From Oscillospiraceae bacterium (GTDB lineage Bacteria > Bacillota > Clostridia > Oscillospirales > Ruminococcaceae), in contig JAEELE010000114.1 in the NCBI GenBank assembly GCA_016288755.1, positions 1-61,959 on the forward strand: DNA of 61,959 nucleotides. Reading direction: 5' to 3'. The notes below the pieces were generated by a model. The model did no database searches, was not told the DNA's origin, and worked only from the letters and a program-made list of their open reading frames with translations. The stretch's first letter is position 1; each line of letters begins with the position of its first letter. The translations under genes and the position numbers were made by a program. Shown in pieces: positions 17,386 through 26,183 of the stretch.

Positions 17386-18435
17386 TCAGGCTTTCCGCGG
17401 GAACTGCAAAACCCGCGAGATCAGCGCAGCAGCCTGACTGTCGAGGAATGCAGTGTCAAGCGCCGCGATATAATACGTTTCCAGCCGGTCATGGACCTGC
17501 AGTGCTTCGCTGAGCAGCGCGGCGGTCTGTTCTGCGGCAGCGTCGGCGGTCTTGCGGCAGAATCGGAGCAGATTGCGCTGTGCCCGCAGAATATCCGCGT
17601 CATAGAAGCGCTTCATGTCCGTGACCGCAGCAGAATCGGGGCAGTCCCCGGGCAGCGCGGAGAAAGCGAGCATGAGCTCCGGCAGAATGACATGTGTCAG
17701 CGGGCGGTCGGGCGCGGTCAGCGAGCGCGTGCATTCCGCGTCCAGACCCGCATGCACGGCAGCCTCCGCGACGGCAGCGAGCAGCAGGGGCGCAGCGGTC
17801 ATGCAGGGGTCGTGCAGCAGCATCCGGTCAAATTCCGCCGGGATGAATTCGCGCGTGCCCTGCGGGGTCATTGCCGCACATGCACGGCGCAGGATTTTCC
17901 CCTCCCGTGCTGCTTTTTTCGGCAGCATGCGCTTGGTCATGCGCCTTGCGTAGCCGCTCAGCTTGTCGCGCAGCAGCGCATTCTGCCCGATGCGGACGAC
18001 CGAAGCCTCCATCGCCGCAATGCCCGCGTAGCCCTTTTTCGCCATCGCGTGCAGGCTCTGATTCTCGCGGTAGCACTGTGTGATCTCCTCCGCATGTGCC
18101 GATACCGCATCGCGGTCGAGCCCTGCCGCCAGATCGCAGAGCTCGCCGGTGACATGGGGCAGCGGCGTCGACTGCTCGTGCGGGGCGGTCGCATCGGTGA
18201 TATAGACCCCGCGCTCCTCAAAGACGACCGCGTCGAGCGAGTGCGGGTCAGAGGCGCAGTGATAAACCGACACCGCCTCGCCCGCGAATGCCGCCGCGAG
18301 CTTATTCATCAGGGTCGATTTACCCGTGCCCGGACCGCCCTTGAGCAAAATGCCGTAGTGCTCCTGCTGTTCGGCGGGGAAATCGGTCACAAAGCCTGCC
18401 GGACCGGAGCCGCCGAGAAAATATGCGCGCTGCAT
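17386..18435 (-). CDS. P-loop ATPase of the PRK06851 type
   Basis: A 349-residue ATPase of unknown role. The N-terminus reads MQRAYFLGGSGPAGFVTDF and the Walker A is LLKGGPGTGKSTLMNKL near residue 32. An HCASDPHSLDAVVFEE stretch follows, typical of the PRK06851-like ATPases that occur widely in spore-forming Firmicutes; that identification is from memory. The rest is helical with a second half rich in Ala/Leu. There is no membrane segment. It is 42 bp downstream of the transglutaminase-like lipoprotein gene and shares its transcript. Confidence 0.75.
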   Translation of the reverse strand: MQRAYFLGGSGPAGFVTDFPAEQQEHYGILLKGGPGTGKSTLMNKLAAAFAGEAVSVYHCASDPHSLDAVVFEERGVYITDATAPHEQSTPLPHVTGELCDLAAGLDRDAVSAHAEEITQCYRENQSLHAMAKKGYAGIAAMEASVVRIGQNALLRDKLSGYARRMTKRMLPKKAAREGKILRRACAAMTPQGTREFIPAEFDRMLLHDPCMTAAPLLLAAVAEAAVHAGLDAECTRSLTAPDRPLTHVILPELMLAFSALPGDCPDSAAVTDMKRFYDADILRAQRNLLRFCRKTADAAAEQTAALLSEALQVHDRLETYYIAALDTAFLDSQAAALISRVLQFPRKA

Positions 18436-18477
18436 CAGAATCCCTCCTGTTTTCCGGCTGAAACCGCCGGTTCTGCG

Positions 18478-19248
18478 TTATTCTATGCAGACCTGCGCAT
18501 TTTGTGCACTGCGAAGGCTTTCCGCGATGCTCTGATAGCTGTATCTGCAGCCGTCTGCAGCCGGAACGGCAGCTTTTTCCCATGTGTGATCGCGCTGCAT
18601 GAAGGCGTCGTTTTTCAGAAAGCAGCTGTGTGTCTGCCGGAGATCGTCCCAAGCGCAGTCGGCATGATACCATTGCCCGCCGAGCTGCACGAGATTCCAC
18701 GCATGCGGCTTGCCCTCCGCCGTGCCCGTGACGGTCATGCAGGGGATCCCCGCGCAGGCGCACAGCAGCAGAAACGCCTCTGCATAGCCGTCGCAGACCG
18801 CATGTCCGGCGAACAGCGCGCCGTATGCACTGTGGATCAGATCGCCGGATTCCGCATATTCGCAGACGGCGCAGAGCCTTGTGTGCGCGAGCAGCACGCG
18901 CTGTGCGGGCGTATATCCCGACACTGATCCCGCCCACTCCGCCGCATACTGTGCCAGCGCCGATTTCTGTGCGATCAGCGCCTCCCGCGGCAGCGCATAT
19001 GTGAACTCCATGCAGACAGCGCCGTCCGGTGCTCTGTGCTGCGTGACCGCCGCCAGCCCGATGCGGCAGAGCGGCTCTGTCTGCAGGACCGCCTGTATCG
19101 CACTGTCCGGGACGATATCGTCAAAGCGCGCAGATGCTCTTGTTTCCGCGAGCGCCTGCGCCAGATCGTCCGCAGGCAGCGGAGCGGCTTTTGCACAGCC
19201 GGTGAACAGAAGCATCGCGCCAAGGAACGGAAAACATCGCAGTTTCAC
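18478..19248 (-). CDS. Transglutaminase-like lipoprotein
   Basis: A 256-residue lipoprotein with a transglutaminase/protease core. The GTG at 19248 follows GGAGGTGA by four bases and begins [18 protein letters not shown] with lipobox LFTGC; the longer upstream reading lacks a signal. The catalytic triad is visible: Cys in [16 protein letters not shown], His in GKPHAWNLV and Asp in [10 protein letters not shown]. Such proteins cleave or modify peptides at the outer face of the membrane. The substrate is unknown. It overlaps functionally, perhaps, with the ATPase 42 bp downstream. Confidence 0.88.
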   Translation of the reverse strand: MKLRCFPFLGAMLLFTGCAKAAPLPADDLAQALAETRASARFDDIVPDSAIQAVLQTEPLCRIGLAAVTQHRAPDGAVCMEFTYALPREALIAQKSALAQYAAEWAGSVSGYTPAQRVLLAHTRLCAVCEYAESGDLIHSAYGALFAGHAVCDGYAEAFLLLCACAGIPCMTVTGTAEGKPHAWNLVQLGGQWYHADCAWDDLRQTHSCFLKNDAFMQRDHTWEKAAVPAADGCRYSYQSIAESLRSAQNAQVCIE

Positions 19249-19353
19249 AGGCTCACCTCCGGACAGCATAAAAATCGGTTGTGCAGTATGGTGAAAATGG
19301 GACGCGGGCAAAACGGATTTTTTGTGCATGCGTTCTTTTTTTTCATTTTGCTA

Positions 19354-19382
19354 TTGCCAAACGCCGCGAAATGGTGTAAAAT
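19354..19382 (+). promoter_or_regulatory. Sigma-A promoter of efp
   Basis: TTGCCA (19354-19359), 17 bp, TAAAAT (19377-19382), about 65 bp before the efp start. Confidence 0.7.
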
Positions 19383-19446
19383 AACTGTATATTGGAATGA
19401 AGCGGGCTTTGTGCCCGGAGCATTGAACTGTATGGAGGTTACAAAT

Positions 19447-20004
19447 ATGATTTCTGCAGGCGATTTCCGCAACGGTGTTACCTTTGAGATGGACGGTCAG
19501 GTCGTTCAGGTCATCGAATTCCAGCATGTGAAGCCGGGCAAGGGCGCAGCATTTGTCCGCACCAAGTATAAGAATGTCATCACCGGCGCAGTGGTCGAGC
19601 AGTCCTTCAACCCGACTGCCAAGTTCCCGACTGCCTATGTCGAGCGCAAGGATATGCAGTACAGCTACAACGACGGTGAGCTCTACTACTTCATGGATAT
19701 GGAGACCTACGATCAGGTCCCGATCAGCAAGGAAGTGGTCGGTCACGCCCTCGACTTCGTCAAGGAGGAGGAGATCGTCAAGGTGCTCTCCTACAAGGGT
19801 CAGGTGTTCGGCATCGAGCCGCCGTTCTTCGTCGAGCTGACGGTCACCTCGACCGAGCCGGGCGTCAAGGGCAACACCGCGACCAACGCGACCAAGCCCG
19901 CTGTCGTCGAGACCGGTGCCGAGATCCGCGTCCCGCTCTTCATCAACGAGGGCGACCGCATCCGCATCGACACCCGCACCGGCGAGTACATGGAGCGCGC
20001 ATAA
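19447..20004 (+). CDS. efp: Translation elongation factor P
   Basis: A 185-residue, three-domain factor that relieves ribosome stalling at polyproline. [17 protein letters not shown] is the typical start, and the loop [10 protein letters not shown] places the lysine that is modified in some bacteria at Lys32. The C-terminus carries the signature [22 protein letters not shown] 19447 has GGAGG upstream. The Pro-rich tail of the cold-shock-like protein here is an obvious kind of client. It is followed 45 bp later by the CD1247-like gene. Confidence 0.98.
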   Translation: MISAGDFRNGVTFEMDGQVVQVIEFQHVKPGKGAAFVRTKYKNVITGAVVEQSFNPTAKFPTAYVERKDMQYSYNDGELYYFMDMETYDQVPISKEVVGHALDFVKEEEIVKVLSYKGQVFGIEPPFFVELTVTSTEPGVKGNTATNATKPAVVETGAEIRVPLFINEGDRIRIDTRTGEYMERA

Positions 20005-20049
20005 TTCCGAACCACCCCGCGAAATCATCAAAAGAAAGGAACCCGGATT

Positions 20050-20586
20050 ATGAGACTGACTGAGAAAATCGCATATCTCAAGGGCATGCTGGACGGCATG
20101 GAGCTGGATACCTCCACCAAGGAGGGCAAGGCGATCACACAGATGGCAGAGGTCATGGAAGAGATGGCAGTGTATATCGACGATCTGCAGTCGCAGGTCG
20201 ATGAGCTGACCGAGCTCTGTGACATTCTGGATGAGGATCTGGGCGATGTGGAGAGCGATCTCTACGACCTTGACGGTGATGATGACGACGACGATGATGA
20301 CGATGACGACGACGATTACCGCATCGGTGACGTTCTCCCGCCCGCTGACTATATCGACGACGAGGATGACGGGGACGAGTACGAGGAGCAGTATGAGGTC
20401 AGATGCCCCAGCTGCGGCAAGATCGTGATGCTCACCGAGGAGGAGCTGGAGGAGGGCAGCACCGAGTGCCCCTTCTGCAGCGAGGTGATCGAGTTTGATT
20501 ACGATGCCATCGAGGCGGAGTCTGCCGACGAATCGGAGACTGAGGAGCCCCTCGATGCGGATGATGCAGACGGCGACAGAGACTGA
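20050..20586 (+). CDS. CD1247-type N-terminal domain protein with poly-Asp tract and zinc ribbon
   Basis: A 178-residue cytosolic protein. Residues 1-75 are a helical domain beginning MRLTEKIAYLKGMLDGMELD, like the CD1247 N-terminal domain found next to efp in many Clostridia. It is followed by a run of 13 Asp (about 78-90) and a second acidic patch. A zinc ribbon with two CxxC pairs (CPSCGKIVM and CPFCSEVI) lies at about 119-150, and the tail is acidic. The function is unknown. It shares the efp transcript. The FMN riboswitch begins about 33 bp after the stop. Confidence 0.85.
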   Translation: MRLTEKIAYLKGMLDGMELDTSTKEGKAITQMAEVMEEMAVYIDDLQSQVDELTELCDILDEDLGDVESDLYDLDGDDDDDDDDDDDDDYRIGDVLPPADYIDDEDDGDEYEEQYEVRCPSCGKIVMLTEEELEEGSTECPFCSEVIEFDYDAIEAESADESETEEPLDADDADGDRD

Positions 20587-20618
20587 CCGCCGTACCGCAC
20601 ATCCAAATAAATACATTT

Positions 20619-20730
20619 GTTTCAGGGCGAGGTGCAATGCCTCACCGGCGGTGACAGTCCGCGAGCTGCTCTGCAGCTGAATCGGTGAAATTCCGATACC
20701 GACGGTATAGTCCGGATGGAAGAAACAGAT
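20619..20730 (+). ncRNA. FMN riboswitch (RFN element)
   Basis: The conserved blocks appear in order: TTCAGGGCGAGGTG, CTCACCGGCGGTGACAG, TCCGCGAGC, ATCGGTGAAATTCCGAT, ACCGACGGTATAGTCCGGAT and GGAAGAAA. It controls ribU, which lies directly downstream behind a terminator, so FMN should switch transport off. Confidence 0.97.
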
Positions 20731-20771
20731 TGTACAGTCTGCGTGAGGACGCATTTATTCTGCACAATCAG

Positions 20772-20803
20772 CGCCTGTGAACAATGCTTCACAGGCGTTT
20801 TTC
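20772..20803 (+). terminator. Riboswitch-controlled terminator
   Basis: CGCCTGTGA pairs with TCACAGGCG, followed by TTTTTC. It is the expression platform between the FMN aptamer and ribU. Confidence 0.9.
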
Positions 20804-20847
20804 TTCTGCAAGAAGCCGAACGAACTTCTGCCAGAAAGGAAATCATT

Positions 20848-21531
20848 ATGAAAAAAGCAACTGCGATCCAATCCGCCCCTGCGCGTCCCGTGGAGGGCGC
20901 CACCAAAAAGCTCGTCGTGCTGGCGCTGCTCAGCGCGTTCGGCTTTATCTCGATGATGCTCGTGAAGATTCAGGTGGTCTCGTTCCTCAAATACGAGCCC
21001 AAGGATATCTTCCTGACGCTGGCGGGCTTTCTGTACGGTCCCTCCGCTGCGCTTGCCTGCTCTGCGGTGACGGGTCTGCTGGAGCTGCCCTTCAGCTCGA
21101 CCGGCATCATCGGCATGGTGATGAATATTCTTTCCAGTGCAGCCTTTTCCTGCACCGCCTCGGTGATCTACAGGCACCGCCGCGATCTTTACGGCGCGGT
21201 GATCGGTCTGCTCTGCAGCGTTGCCGTGATGACCGTGACGATGCTGCTGTGGAATTATCTGATCTCCCCGCTCTATATGGGCGTGACCAGAGAGGAGATC
21301 GCGCCGATGCTGACGGCGGTATTTCTGCCGTTCAATCTGCTGAAATCCGGCATCAACGCCGCACTGACGCTGCTGGTCTACCGCCCGTTCATGCGGGTGC
21401 TCCAGCGCTGCGGCTACAGCGTCAGCGACCACTACGCCGACCGGCGTTCGTCCAATATCGTGATCTTTGTCACCGCCGCGCTGCTCTTCTGCGGCTGTGT
21501 CGGCGTGATCGTCTGGATGAACCGCGGCTGA
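20848..21531 (+). CDS. ribU: Riboflavin ECF transporter S component
   Basis: A 227-residue membrane protein with about six hydrophobic segments, the substrate-binding subunit of an ECF riboflavin importer. Typical are LSAFGFISMMLVKIQVVSFL, the motif YEPKDIFLTLAGFLYGP and LLELPFSSTGIIGMVMN. The FMN riboswitch upstream supports the substrate. The ATG at 20848 follows AGAAAGGA. The shared energising module (EcfA, EcfT) is not in the window. It converges on sigK with only three bases between the stops. Confidence 0.95.
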   Translation: MKKATAIQSAPARPVEGATKKLVVLALLSAFGFISMMLVKIQVVSFLKYEPKDIFLTLAGFLYGPSAALACSAVTGLLELPFSSTGIIGMVMNILSSAAFSCTASVIYRHRRDLYGAVIGLLCSVAVMTVTMLLWNYLISPLYMGVTREEIAPMLTAVFLPFNLLKSGINAALTLLVYRPFMRVLQRCGYSVSDHYADRRSSNIVIFVTAALLFCGCVGVIVWMNRG

Positions 21532-21534
21532 CGC

Positions 21535-22221
21535 TCAGGCGGATTCGTAAGCCTCCCGCAGCACCCTGAGGGCTGCCTTCTCGATGCGCGAGACATAGGA
21601 CCGGCTGATGCCCAGCGAATCCGCGACTTCGCGCTGCGTCTGCGGCGCATAGCCGAACAGACCGTATCTTCGCACAATGACGGTCAGTGCGCGCTTTGAG
21701 AGGCGCGTGCGCAGAAAATGATGCAGCTGCTTCTCCTGCATCGAGCGCTCCACCTCCTCCTCGATATTCTGCTCATCGCTCATGATATCGAGCAAAGTCA
21801 GCGCATTGCCGTCCTTGTCATATTCCAGCGGGTCGTCGAAATGGACGTCGCCCGCTGTTTTCTTTTTTGCGCGGTAATGCATCAGGATTTCGTTTTCGAT
21901 GCAGCGCGCGGCATAGGTCGCAAAGCGCGCCCCCTTCTCCGGCTGAAAGGTCGAGGCTGCCTTCATCAGCCCGAGCGTGCCGATGGAAATGAGCTCCTCC
22001 TGCTCGCGGTCCGGGGAATAGAATTTCTTGGTCATGTGCGCGACGAGCCGCAGATTGTGCGTGATCAGCTCCTGCCGGGCGTGCTCGTCGCCCTGTGCGA
22101 GCCGCGCCATGCAGTCCGCCTCCTGCGCCTTCGTGAAGGGCGGCGGAAATGCCTCCGTGCGGTCGACATGCAGCAGCAGCCATGTCATCTGCGAGAAAAA
22201 AGCCGACAAGAATCCGAGCAT
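21535..22221 (-). CDS. sigK: Late mother-cell sigma factor SigK, intact
   Basis: A 228-residue sigma-70 family factor for late mother-cell transcription in sporulation. The N-terminus MLGFLSAFFSQMTWLLLHVD is hydrophobic, like the pro-sequence of pro-SigK, and leads into EAFPPPFTKAQE. Region 2 has GDEHARQELITHNLRLVAH and IGTLGLMKAASTF, and region 4 has YGLFG...TQREVADSLGISRSYVSRIEKAA. ATG 22221 has GAGGTGA six bases upstream; two longer starts do not. The gene is uninterrupted, so there is no skin-type excision element. It lies 85 bp downstream of spoIIIAH in the same direction. Confidence 0.93.
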   Translation of the reverse strand: MLGFLSAFFSQMTWLLLHVDRTEAFPPPFTKAQEADCMARLAQGDEHARQELITHNLRLVAHMTKKFYSPDREQEELISIGTLGLMKAASTFQPEKGARFATYAARCIENEILMHYRAKKKTAGDVHFDDPLEYDKDGNALTLLDIMSDEQNIEEEVERSMQEKQLHHFLRTRLSKRALTVIVRRYGLFGYAPQTQREVADSLGISRSYVSRIEKAALRVLREAYESA

Positions 22222-22270
22222 ACACTTCACCTCGCTCATTGTTATGCGGCTTTCAGCACGAATATGCAAA

Positions 22271-22302
22271 GCGCTCCGCCGGTGACTTCATCGGCGGAGC
22301 GC
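22271..22302 (-). terminator. Hairpin between spoIIIAH and sigK
   Basis: GCGCTCCGCCG and CGGCGGAGCGC form a perfect 11-bp stem with a 10-nt loop. On the minus strand only TTTGCATATT follows, so it may be a weak terminator or a processing/stability stem allowing partial read-through into sigK. Confidence 0.55.
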
Positions 22303-22306
22303 ACTG

Positions 22307-22912
22307 TCACTGCGTATCCGGTTCAGGCTGTGCGGGCGTGCCGCTGCTGACCTCAAAAATGCGGATGCCCTCCGCGGGCACCTCCGCCTCCGAGAGAATG
22401 ATATCCTTGATCGCGGCTGCCTGAGCGGCGGTCAGCCCGTCGCTCTCGACCACGACCTTTGCGGCTGCATTGTCGAGGTAGACCACGCAGTCGGAGAAGC
22501 CCTGCGACAGAATCAGGCTCTCGATCACATTTTCGCTCTCGATCAGGCGCGAGAGGCTGACCGCGTCGATCGCGTTGGTCACGCGCTCCTCGTTGCTGAG
22601 GTCGCCCCCGCCGATGATGCTCTGCAGCGTCTGTACGGCATGATCGCGGCTTGTCTGCTTGTCGAGCCTTGCCTGCGCGAAATAATCCGAGCTGCTGCTC
22701 GCACTGACGAGCTCCGCCGTGCCGTATGCCGACAGATCGTCGGTCGGCGCGGCTGCCTGCTTTGTGTCGCCGCCCGCCTTCTCCGGCGACGGCGCAACCA
22801 GCCCCGTTCCGCCGCCGAGCACATAGTTCAGATAGACCGCGATGCCGAGAATCAGCGTGAGGATGCTGAGCACGATCTGCTTTCTGCCGATGATCACAGT
22901 AGGTTTTTTCAT
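22307..22912 (-). CDS. spoIIIAH: Stage III sporulation protein AH
   Basis: A 201-residue mother-cell protein that pairs with forespore SpoIIQ across the two membranes and forms a ring related to YscJ/FliF. MKKPTVIIGRKQIVLSILTL starts a single membrane anchor at about 12-32; a spacer follows, then the ring-building domain (YFAQARLDKQTSRDHAV, AIDAVSLSRLIESE, DCVVYLDNAAAKVVV). ATG 22912 has GAGAGGGG upstream. Last gene of the spoIIIA operon. Confidence 0.95.
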   Translation of the reverse strand: MKKPTVIIGRKQIVLSILTLILGIAVYLNYVLGGGTGLVAPSPEKAGGDTKQAAAPTDDLSAYGTAELVSASSSSDYFAQARLDKQTSRDHAVQTLQSIIGGGDLSNEERVTNAIDAVSLSRLIESENVIESLILSQGFSDCVVYLDNAAAKVVVESDGLTAAQAAAIKDIILSEAEVPAEGIRIFEVSSGTPAQPEPDTQ

Positions 22913-22938
22913 GGATGTACCCCTCTCAAAATACGGTT

Positions 22939-23457
22939 TCAGGTTGCCTTGCCGACATAGACTGCCGATGCCGGAATGCCGAGCACGGTGGTGACTGCGG
23001 CGCAGACGCGCTCTCTGACAGCGGCATGGCCGCCGCCGCTGCACAGCACCGCAGCGCCGCAGATCTCCGGCGCAGTCGTGCGGGCGATCAGTGCGGATTC
23101 CGCGCCGTTTGACCTTGCGAGCACCACCTCCGATTCCCGCGTGACGCCGCGGTCGTTTTCGGAAGCCTTCACCTCCTCTGCAAATTGCTGCTCCGCGCTG
23201 CTGCTGAGCGTGATCATGACCTGCACCTCGCCGACGCCCTCCATCTGCCCGAGCCATGCGCTCAGCCTTGCCTCAAGGTCGGCGCGGTACTGCGCAGTGC
23301 TGTCGGATGCCGTCTCAGCGGGCTTTCGCTGCTCGGTCTTCTGACTGTCGGGCAGGAGCCCCGAGAGCAGGATCAGCAAGATGCCGCATGCGCCGAGCAG
23401 AATCACGGCACGCAGCCGCGGGATGCGCGAGAGCCAGCCGCGGACCCGTTCATTCAT
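22939..23457 (-). CDS. spoIIIAG: Stage III sporulation protein AG
   Basis: A 172-residue protein forming a ring in the mother-cell to forespore channel. It has one membrane segment (AVILLGACGILLILLSGLL, about 17-35) and an ectodomain with GVGEVQVMITLSSSAEQ and the family-typical CSGGGHAAVRERVCAAVTTVLG. The start overlaps the end of spoIIIAF by 8 bp. Confidence 0.95.
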   Translation of the reverse strand: MNERVRGWLSRIPRLRAVILLGACGILLILLSGLLPDSQKTEQRKPAETASDSTAQYRADLEARLSAWLGQMEGVGEVQVMITLSSSAEQQFAEEVKASENDRGVTRESEVVLARSNGAESALIARTTAPEICGAAVLCSGGGHAAVRERVCAAVTTVLGIPASAVYVGKAT

Positions 23458-23914
23458 CGCCGGCTCCCTCCCTTCGGATCTCAGTATCTGTGCCGAGCCA
23501 TTCCCGCAGATAGACCGTTCCGGTCAGCAGGTTGCCGCTGATGAATGCTCTGTCTATCTCTATGCTGCCGCTCCCGGAAATATGCAGCTCGACCCGCGTG
23601 ACATCGCAGGGCACGCTGTGCTCGTCGAGTGCCTGATTGAGCGAGCGGCACAGTGCATCGGCGACCGCCTGCTCCTGTATCTCCTTTGCGCGCGCCGCGA
23701 TCTCCTCGGCGGACTGTGCCGCAGCGGTCTGCCCCTCGGTGAAGACGGACAGATCGAGCGTGCGGAGCTGCGCCAGTGCCGTGATCAGCAAAAACAGCAC
23801 CGCGATCAGCCGCAGCTGCCTGCGAAACCGCTCTGTCGCGAGCGTCTCGGTCGTCAGCGCGAGCCCGATCGCACCGCAGCAGATGCAGAACACCGTGCTT
23901 TTGAGAATCTCCAT
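23450..23914 (-). CDS. spoIIIAF: Stage III sporulation protein AF
   Basis: A 154-residue membrane protein with two N-terminal hydrophobic segments (CICCGAIGLALTTETL and LIAVLFLLITALAQL) and a small alpha/beta ectodomain ending in DTEIRREGAGDE. I chose the ATG at 23914, with AAAGGAG six bases upstream, over an ATG five codons earlier. Sequence conservation of this subunit is low; order in the operon and topology carry the call. Confidence 0.9.
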   Translation of the reverse strand: MEILKSTVFCICCGAIGLALTTETLATERFRRQLRLIAVLFLLITALAQLRTLDLSVFTEGQTAAAQSAEEIAARAKEIQEQAVADALCRSLNQALDEHSVPCDVTRVELHISGSGSIEIDRAFISGNLLTGTVYLREWLGTDTEIRREGAGDE

Positions 23915-23925
23915 GCGAACTCCTT

Positions 23926-25056
23926 TCATCGGGTGACGAGCATCAGCGCGATCGCAGCCGAAAACACCTGCATCAGCGCATAGCAGACCAGAATCGCAAA
24001 GCAGGCGGAGAGAACGGCTTCTGCATTGCCCAGGAGCGCGGTCAGTGCCCTGTTTTCAGTCATATCGGCTGCATAGCGGCAGAGGATCAGCACGATGCGG
24101 TATATGCCGACTGAGATCAGCGGCGGCAGAATCAGCCAGAGGATCGCGAGAATGCCCGCCGCGCCGACCCCGCTCCGCAGCAGCGAAATGCTGCCCTGCA
24201 CCGTTCCGTAGGCGTCGGAGACCGCCGACCCGACGATCGGAATGAGCCCGGAGCTCAGCAGCTTGACGGTTTTTGCCGTGAGCGAATCGGCGGCGGATGC
24301 CACAAAGCTGCGCACAGTCAGCAGTGCCGAGAACAGCGCCATGACCGTGCCGAGCGTCCATGTGACCGCCCTGCGGATTCCGCCGACGACCCCGCCGAGC
24401 CGCAGCGCGGGCGCGACCGCATCGGTGATGCCGAGTGCACATGCCATGCGCAGTGCCGGCAGCAGCAGCGCGGTCGCGAGCGCCATGACCGCGCCTGAGA
24501 GAAACAGCACAAAAATCTGGTAGGCAGCGCCCGACCCGGGATTGCCGCCCGCCGCCATGAATCCCGCAAACACCGGGACAAATCCCGCAGTGAAGAGTTC
24601 CCCGGAGCGCAGCGTTTCCGCCGTGCGGTCAAGTGCTGCGATCACCGGTGCCGTCACGGTCGAGGCACAGAGCAGCGTGCAGAGCATCGCCGGGAGCGTG
24701 CGCAGCTCGCCGCTGCCCGCGGCATCGGAAAGAGCGTCCGTGAGCGCCGCCGCAACGGTCAGCATGAGCAGCGCGGGCAGCAGCCGGAAGGGCGCTGCCG
24801 CCTCATCGCGCACGGTATCCCAAAGCTGACTGAAAAAGCTGTCCGGCGAGAGTGTCAGCATGCTTTCTGGCTGCTCAGGGTCCAAGCCCGCATCTGAGAA
24901 TTTCCCGGCGGCGTCATCGGGCAGGGGAATGCCTGCGGGCGCGAGGGTCTCCCAGAGCGATTCGGTGTCTGTGTCCGCGCTGCACGGCACCGCAAACAGC
25001 TGCACCGCACAGAGCAGAATTCCGATTGCGAGCATGATTTTCAGTAATCGCTGCAA
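23926..25056 (-). CDS. spoIIIAE: Stage III sporulation protein AE
   Basis: A 376-residue protein with an N-terminal signal-like segment (LAIGILLCAVQLFAVPCSAD) and about eight further membrane spans. Typical family stretches are GNPGSGAAYQIFVLFLSG, SSGLIPIVGSAVSDAYGTV and LPPLISVGIYRIVLIL. It is a membrane platform component of the SpoIIIA channel complex. Confidence 0.96.
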   Translation of the reverse strand: MQRLLKIMLAIGILLCAVQLFAVPCSADTDTESLWETLAPAGIPLPDDAAGKFSDAGLDPEQPESMLTLSPDSFFSQLWDTVRDEAAAPFRLLPALLMLTVAAALTDALSDAAGSGELRTLPAMLCTLLCASTVTAPVIAALDRTAETLRSGELFTAGFVPVFAGFMAAGGNPGSGAAYQIFVLFLSGAVMALATALLLPALRMACALGITDAVAPALRLGGVVGGIRRAVTWTLGTVMALFSALLTVRSFVASAADSLTAKTVKLLSSGLIPIVGSAVSDAYGTVQGSISLLRSGVGAAGILAILWLILPPLISVGIYRIVLILCRYAADMTENRALTALLGNAEAVLSACFAILVCYALMQVFSAAIALMLVTR

Positions 25057-25072
25057 ACCAATCGCCTGCCTT

Positions 25073-25459
25073 TCATGCGAGCAGCTCTCCGATCAGTGTC
25101 ATCAGCGGGTCGATCAGCGGCAGCGCGAGCAAAAGCAGCGCCGCCCGACCGAACAGAACCGCAGCCGTTTTCAGTGCCGATTCGCCCGCATCCTGACAGA
25201 CACCCGCAGCGAGTTCCGTCACGCAGCAGATGCCGAGTGCCTTCCCGATGACGGCAGTCTGCTCCGGATTGAGCCCCGCACCGGCGAGCAGTGTGTCTGC
25301 ACGGTTGAGTACCGGGGTCAGCGCGAGAATTGCTGCAGCGGTCAGCGAGATGCCGAGCAGCAGCGACAGCAGCATTGCCTGCTCCTTGGCGTAGCGTTCG
25401 AGCAGCTTTGCGGTCAGCACTGCCGTGACGGTCAGCCCGGCAGCCTGCATAACGGTCAC
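25073..25459 (-). CDS. spoIIIAD: Stage III sporulation protein AD
   Basis: A small, very hydrophobic protein of about 128 residues with three to four membrane spans and the family stretch NPEQTAVIGKALGICCVTELAAGVCQD (given here as a continuous region near residues 65-90). The start is uncertain: GTG at 25459 overlaps the spoIIIAC stop as GTGA, which suggests translational coupling, but GTG 25462 and ATG 25450 are also possible. Confidence 0.92.
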   Translation of the reverse strand: MTVMQAAGLTVTAVLTAKLLERYAKEQAMLLSLLLGISLTAAAILALTPVLNRADTLLAGAGLNPEQTAVIGKALGICCVTELAAGVCQDAGESALKTAAVLFGRAALLLLALPLIDPLMTLIGELLA

Positions 25460-25653
25460 CACAGCCCGAACACCGACTTGACGGTGTCAAAGAGATCGGC
25501 GATCTCATTGATGATCAGCATCAGGACAACGATCAGCCCGGCGAGCGTGGTCAGCATTGCCTGCTCCTCCCGCTCCGCGCGCTTGAGCACCAGATTCAGC
25601 ACCGCGACAATGATTCCGATGCCGGCGACTTTGAAGATCAGGTCTATGTTCAT
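25456..25653 (-). CDS. spoIIIAC: Stage III sporulation protein AC
   Basis: A 65-residue protein of two membrane helices (VAGIGIIVAVLNLVLKRA and LTTLAGLIVVLMLIIN). The pattern GIGIIVAVLN...REEQAML is characteristic of SpoIIIAC. It overlaps spoIIIAD by 4 bp. Confidence 0.96.
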   Translation of the reverse strand: MNIDLIFKVAGIGIIVAVLNLVLKRAEREEQAMLTTLAGLIVVLMLIINEIADLFDTVKSVFGLW

Positions 25654-25685
25654 GCCATTCGCTCCCGAACGAGATTTGCAGTGGG

Positions 25686-26183
25686 TTACAGCACGAGAAT
25701 CGCGAGGAACAGCCCGCCGAGGATGCCGAGCCGCTGCACGAGCATCCCGCGGCTGCGATTGCGCTGCTCCGCGTCAGACTGGAGTGCCCGGAGCCGTTCG
25801 TCGCAGAGGGCAAGTGCCGAGAGCTGTTCCGCAAGCGGCATCGCGCCGAGAATCTGTCCGACCTCCGTGAGGATTCCGCGCAGTTCCGGGGAAAGCGTAT
25901 GGTCTGCGCACACAGCCTCCTCCCAGACCGACGGCGAAAAGCCGTCCTTTGCGGCAGCAGCGGCGCTCTGCAGAAAGATCAGATCGGAAAACTGTGCTTG
26001 TCCGGCGAGCGCCGCGAGCATGTCGGAGATCAGCGGCAAGGTGCTGCGCAGGCTGTTGCAGACCGCGTTGAGAAATGTGCGCAGCGTGCGGATCAGCCGT
26101 TCCTCCCGCCGGAGCCGTTCGGCAGCAGTGCAGCCCGCGAGCGTGCAGCAAAGCAGAATACAGACCGCGCCGAGCATTCTCAC
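25686..26183 (-). CDS. spoIIIAB: Stage III sporulation protein AB
   Basis: A 165-residue protein with an N-terminal membrane anchor (MRMLGAVCILLCCTLAGCTA, which also resembles a lipobox), a long helical domain and a C-terminal hydrophobic segment (LGILGGLFLAILVL). It resembles a type II secretion F-domain protein, the family assignment of SpoIIIAB. It overlaps spoIIIAA by 4 bp. Confidence 0.93.
   Translation of the reverse strand: MRMLGAVCILLCCTLAGCTAAERLRREERLIRTLRTFLNAVCNSLRSTLPLISDMLAALAGQAQFSDLIFLQSAAAAAKDGFSPSVWEEAVCADHTLSPELRGILTEVGQILGAMPLAEQLSALALCDERLRALQSDAEQRNRSRGMLVQRLGILGGLFLAILVL

Noticed and set aside
20005..20049. A terminator between efp and the CD1247-like gene
   Set aside because: No stem with a T-run is visible; the genes appear cotranscribed.
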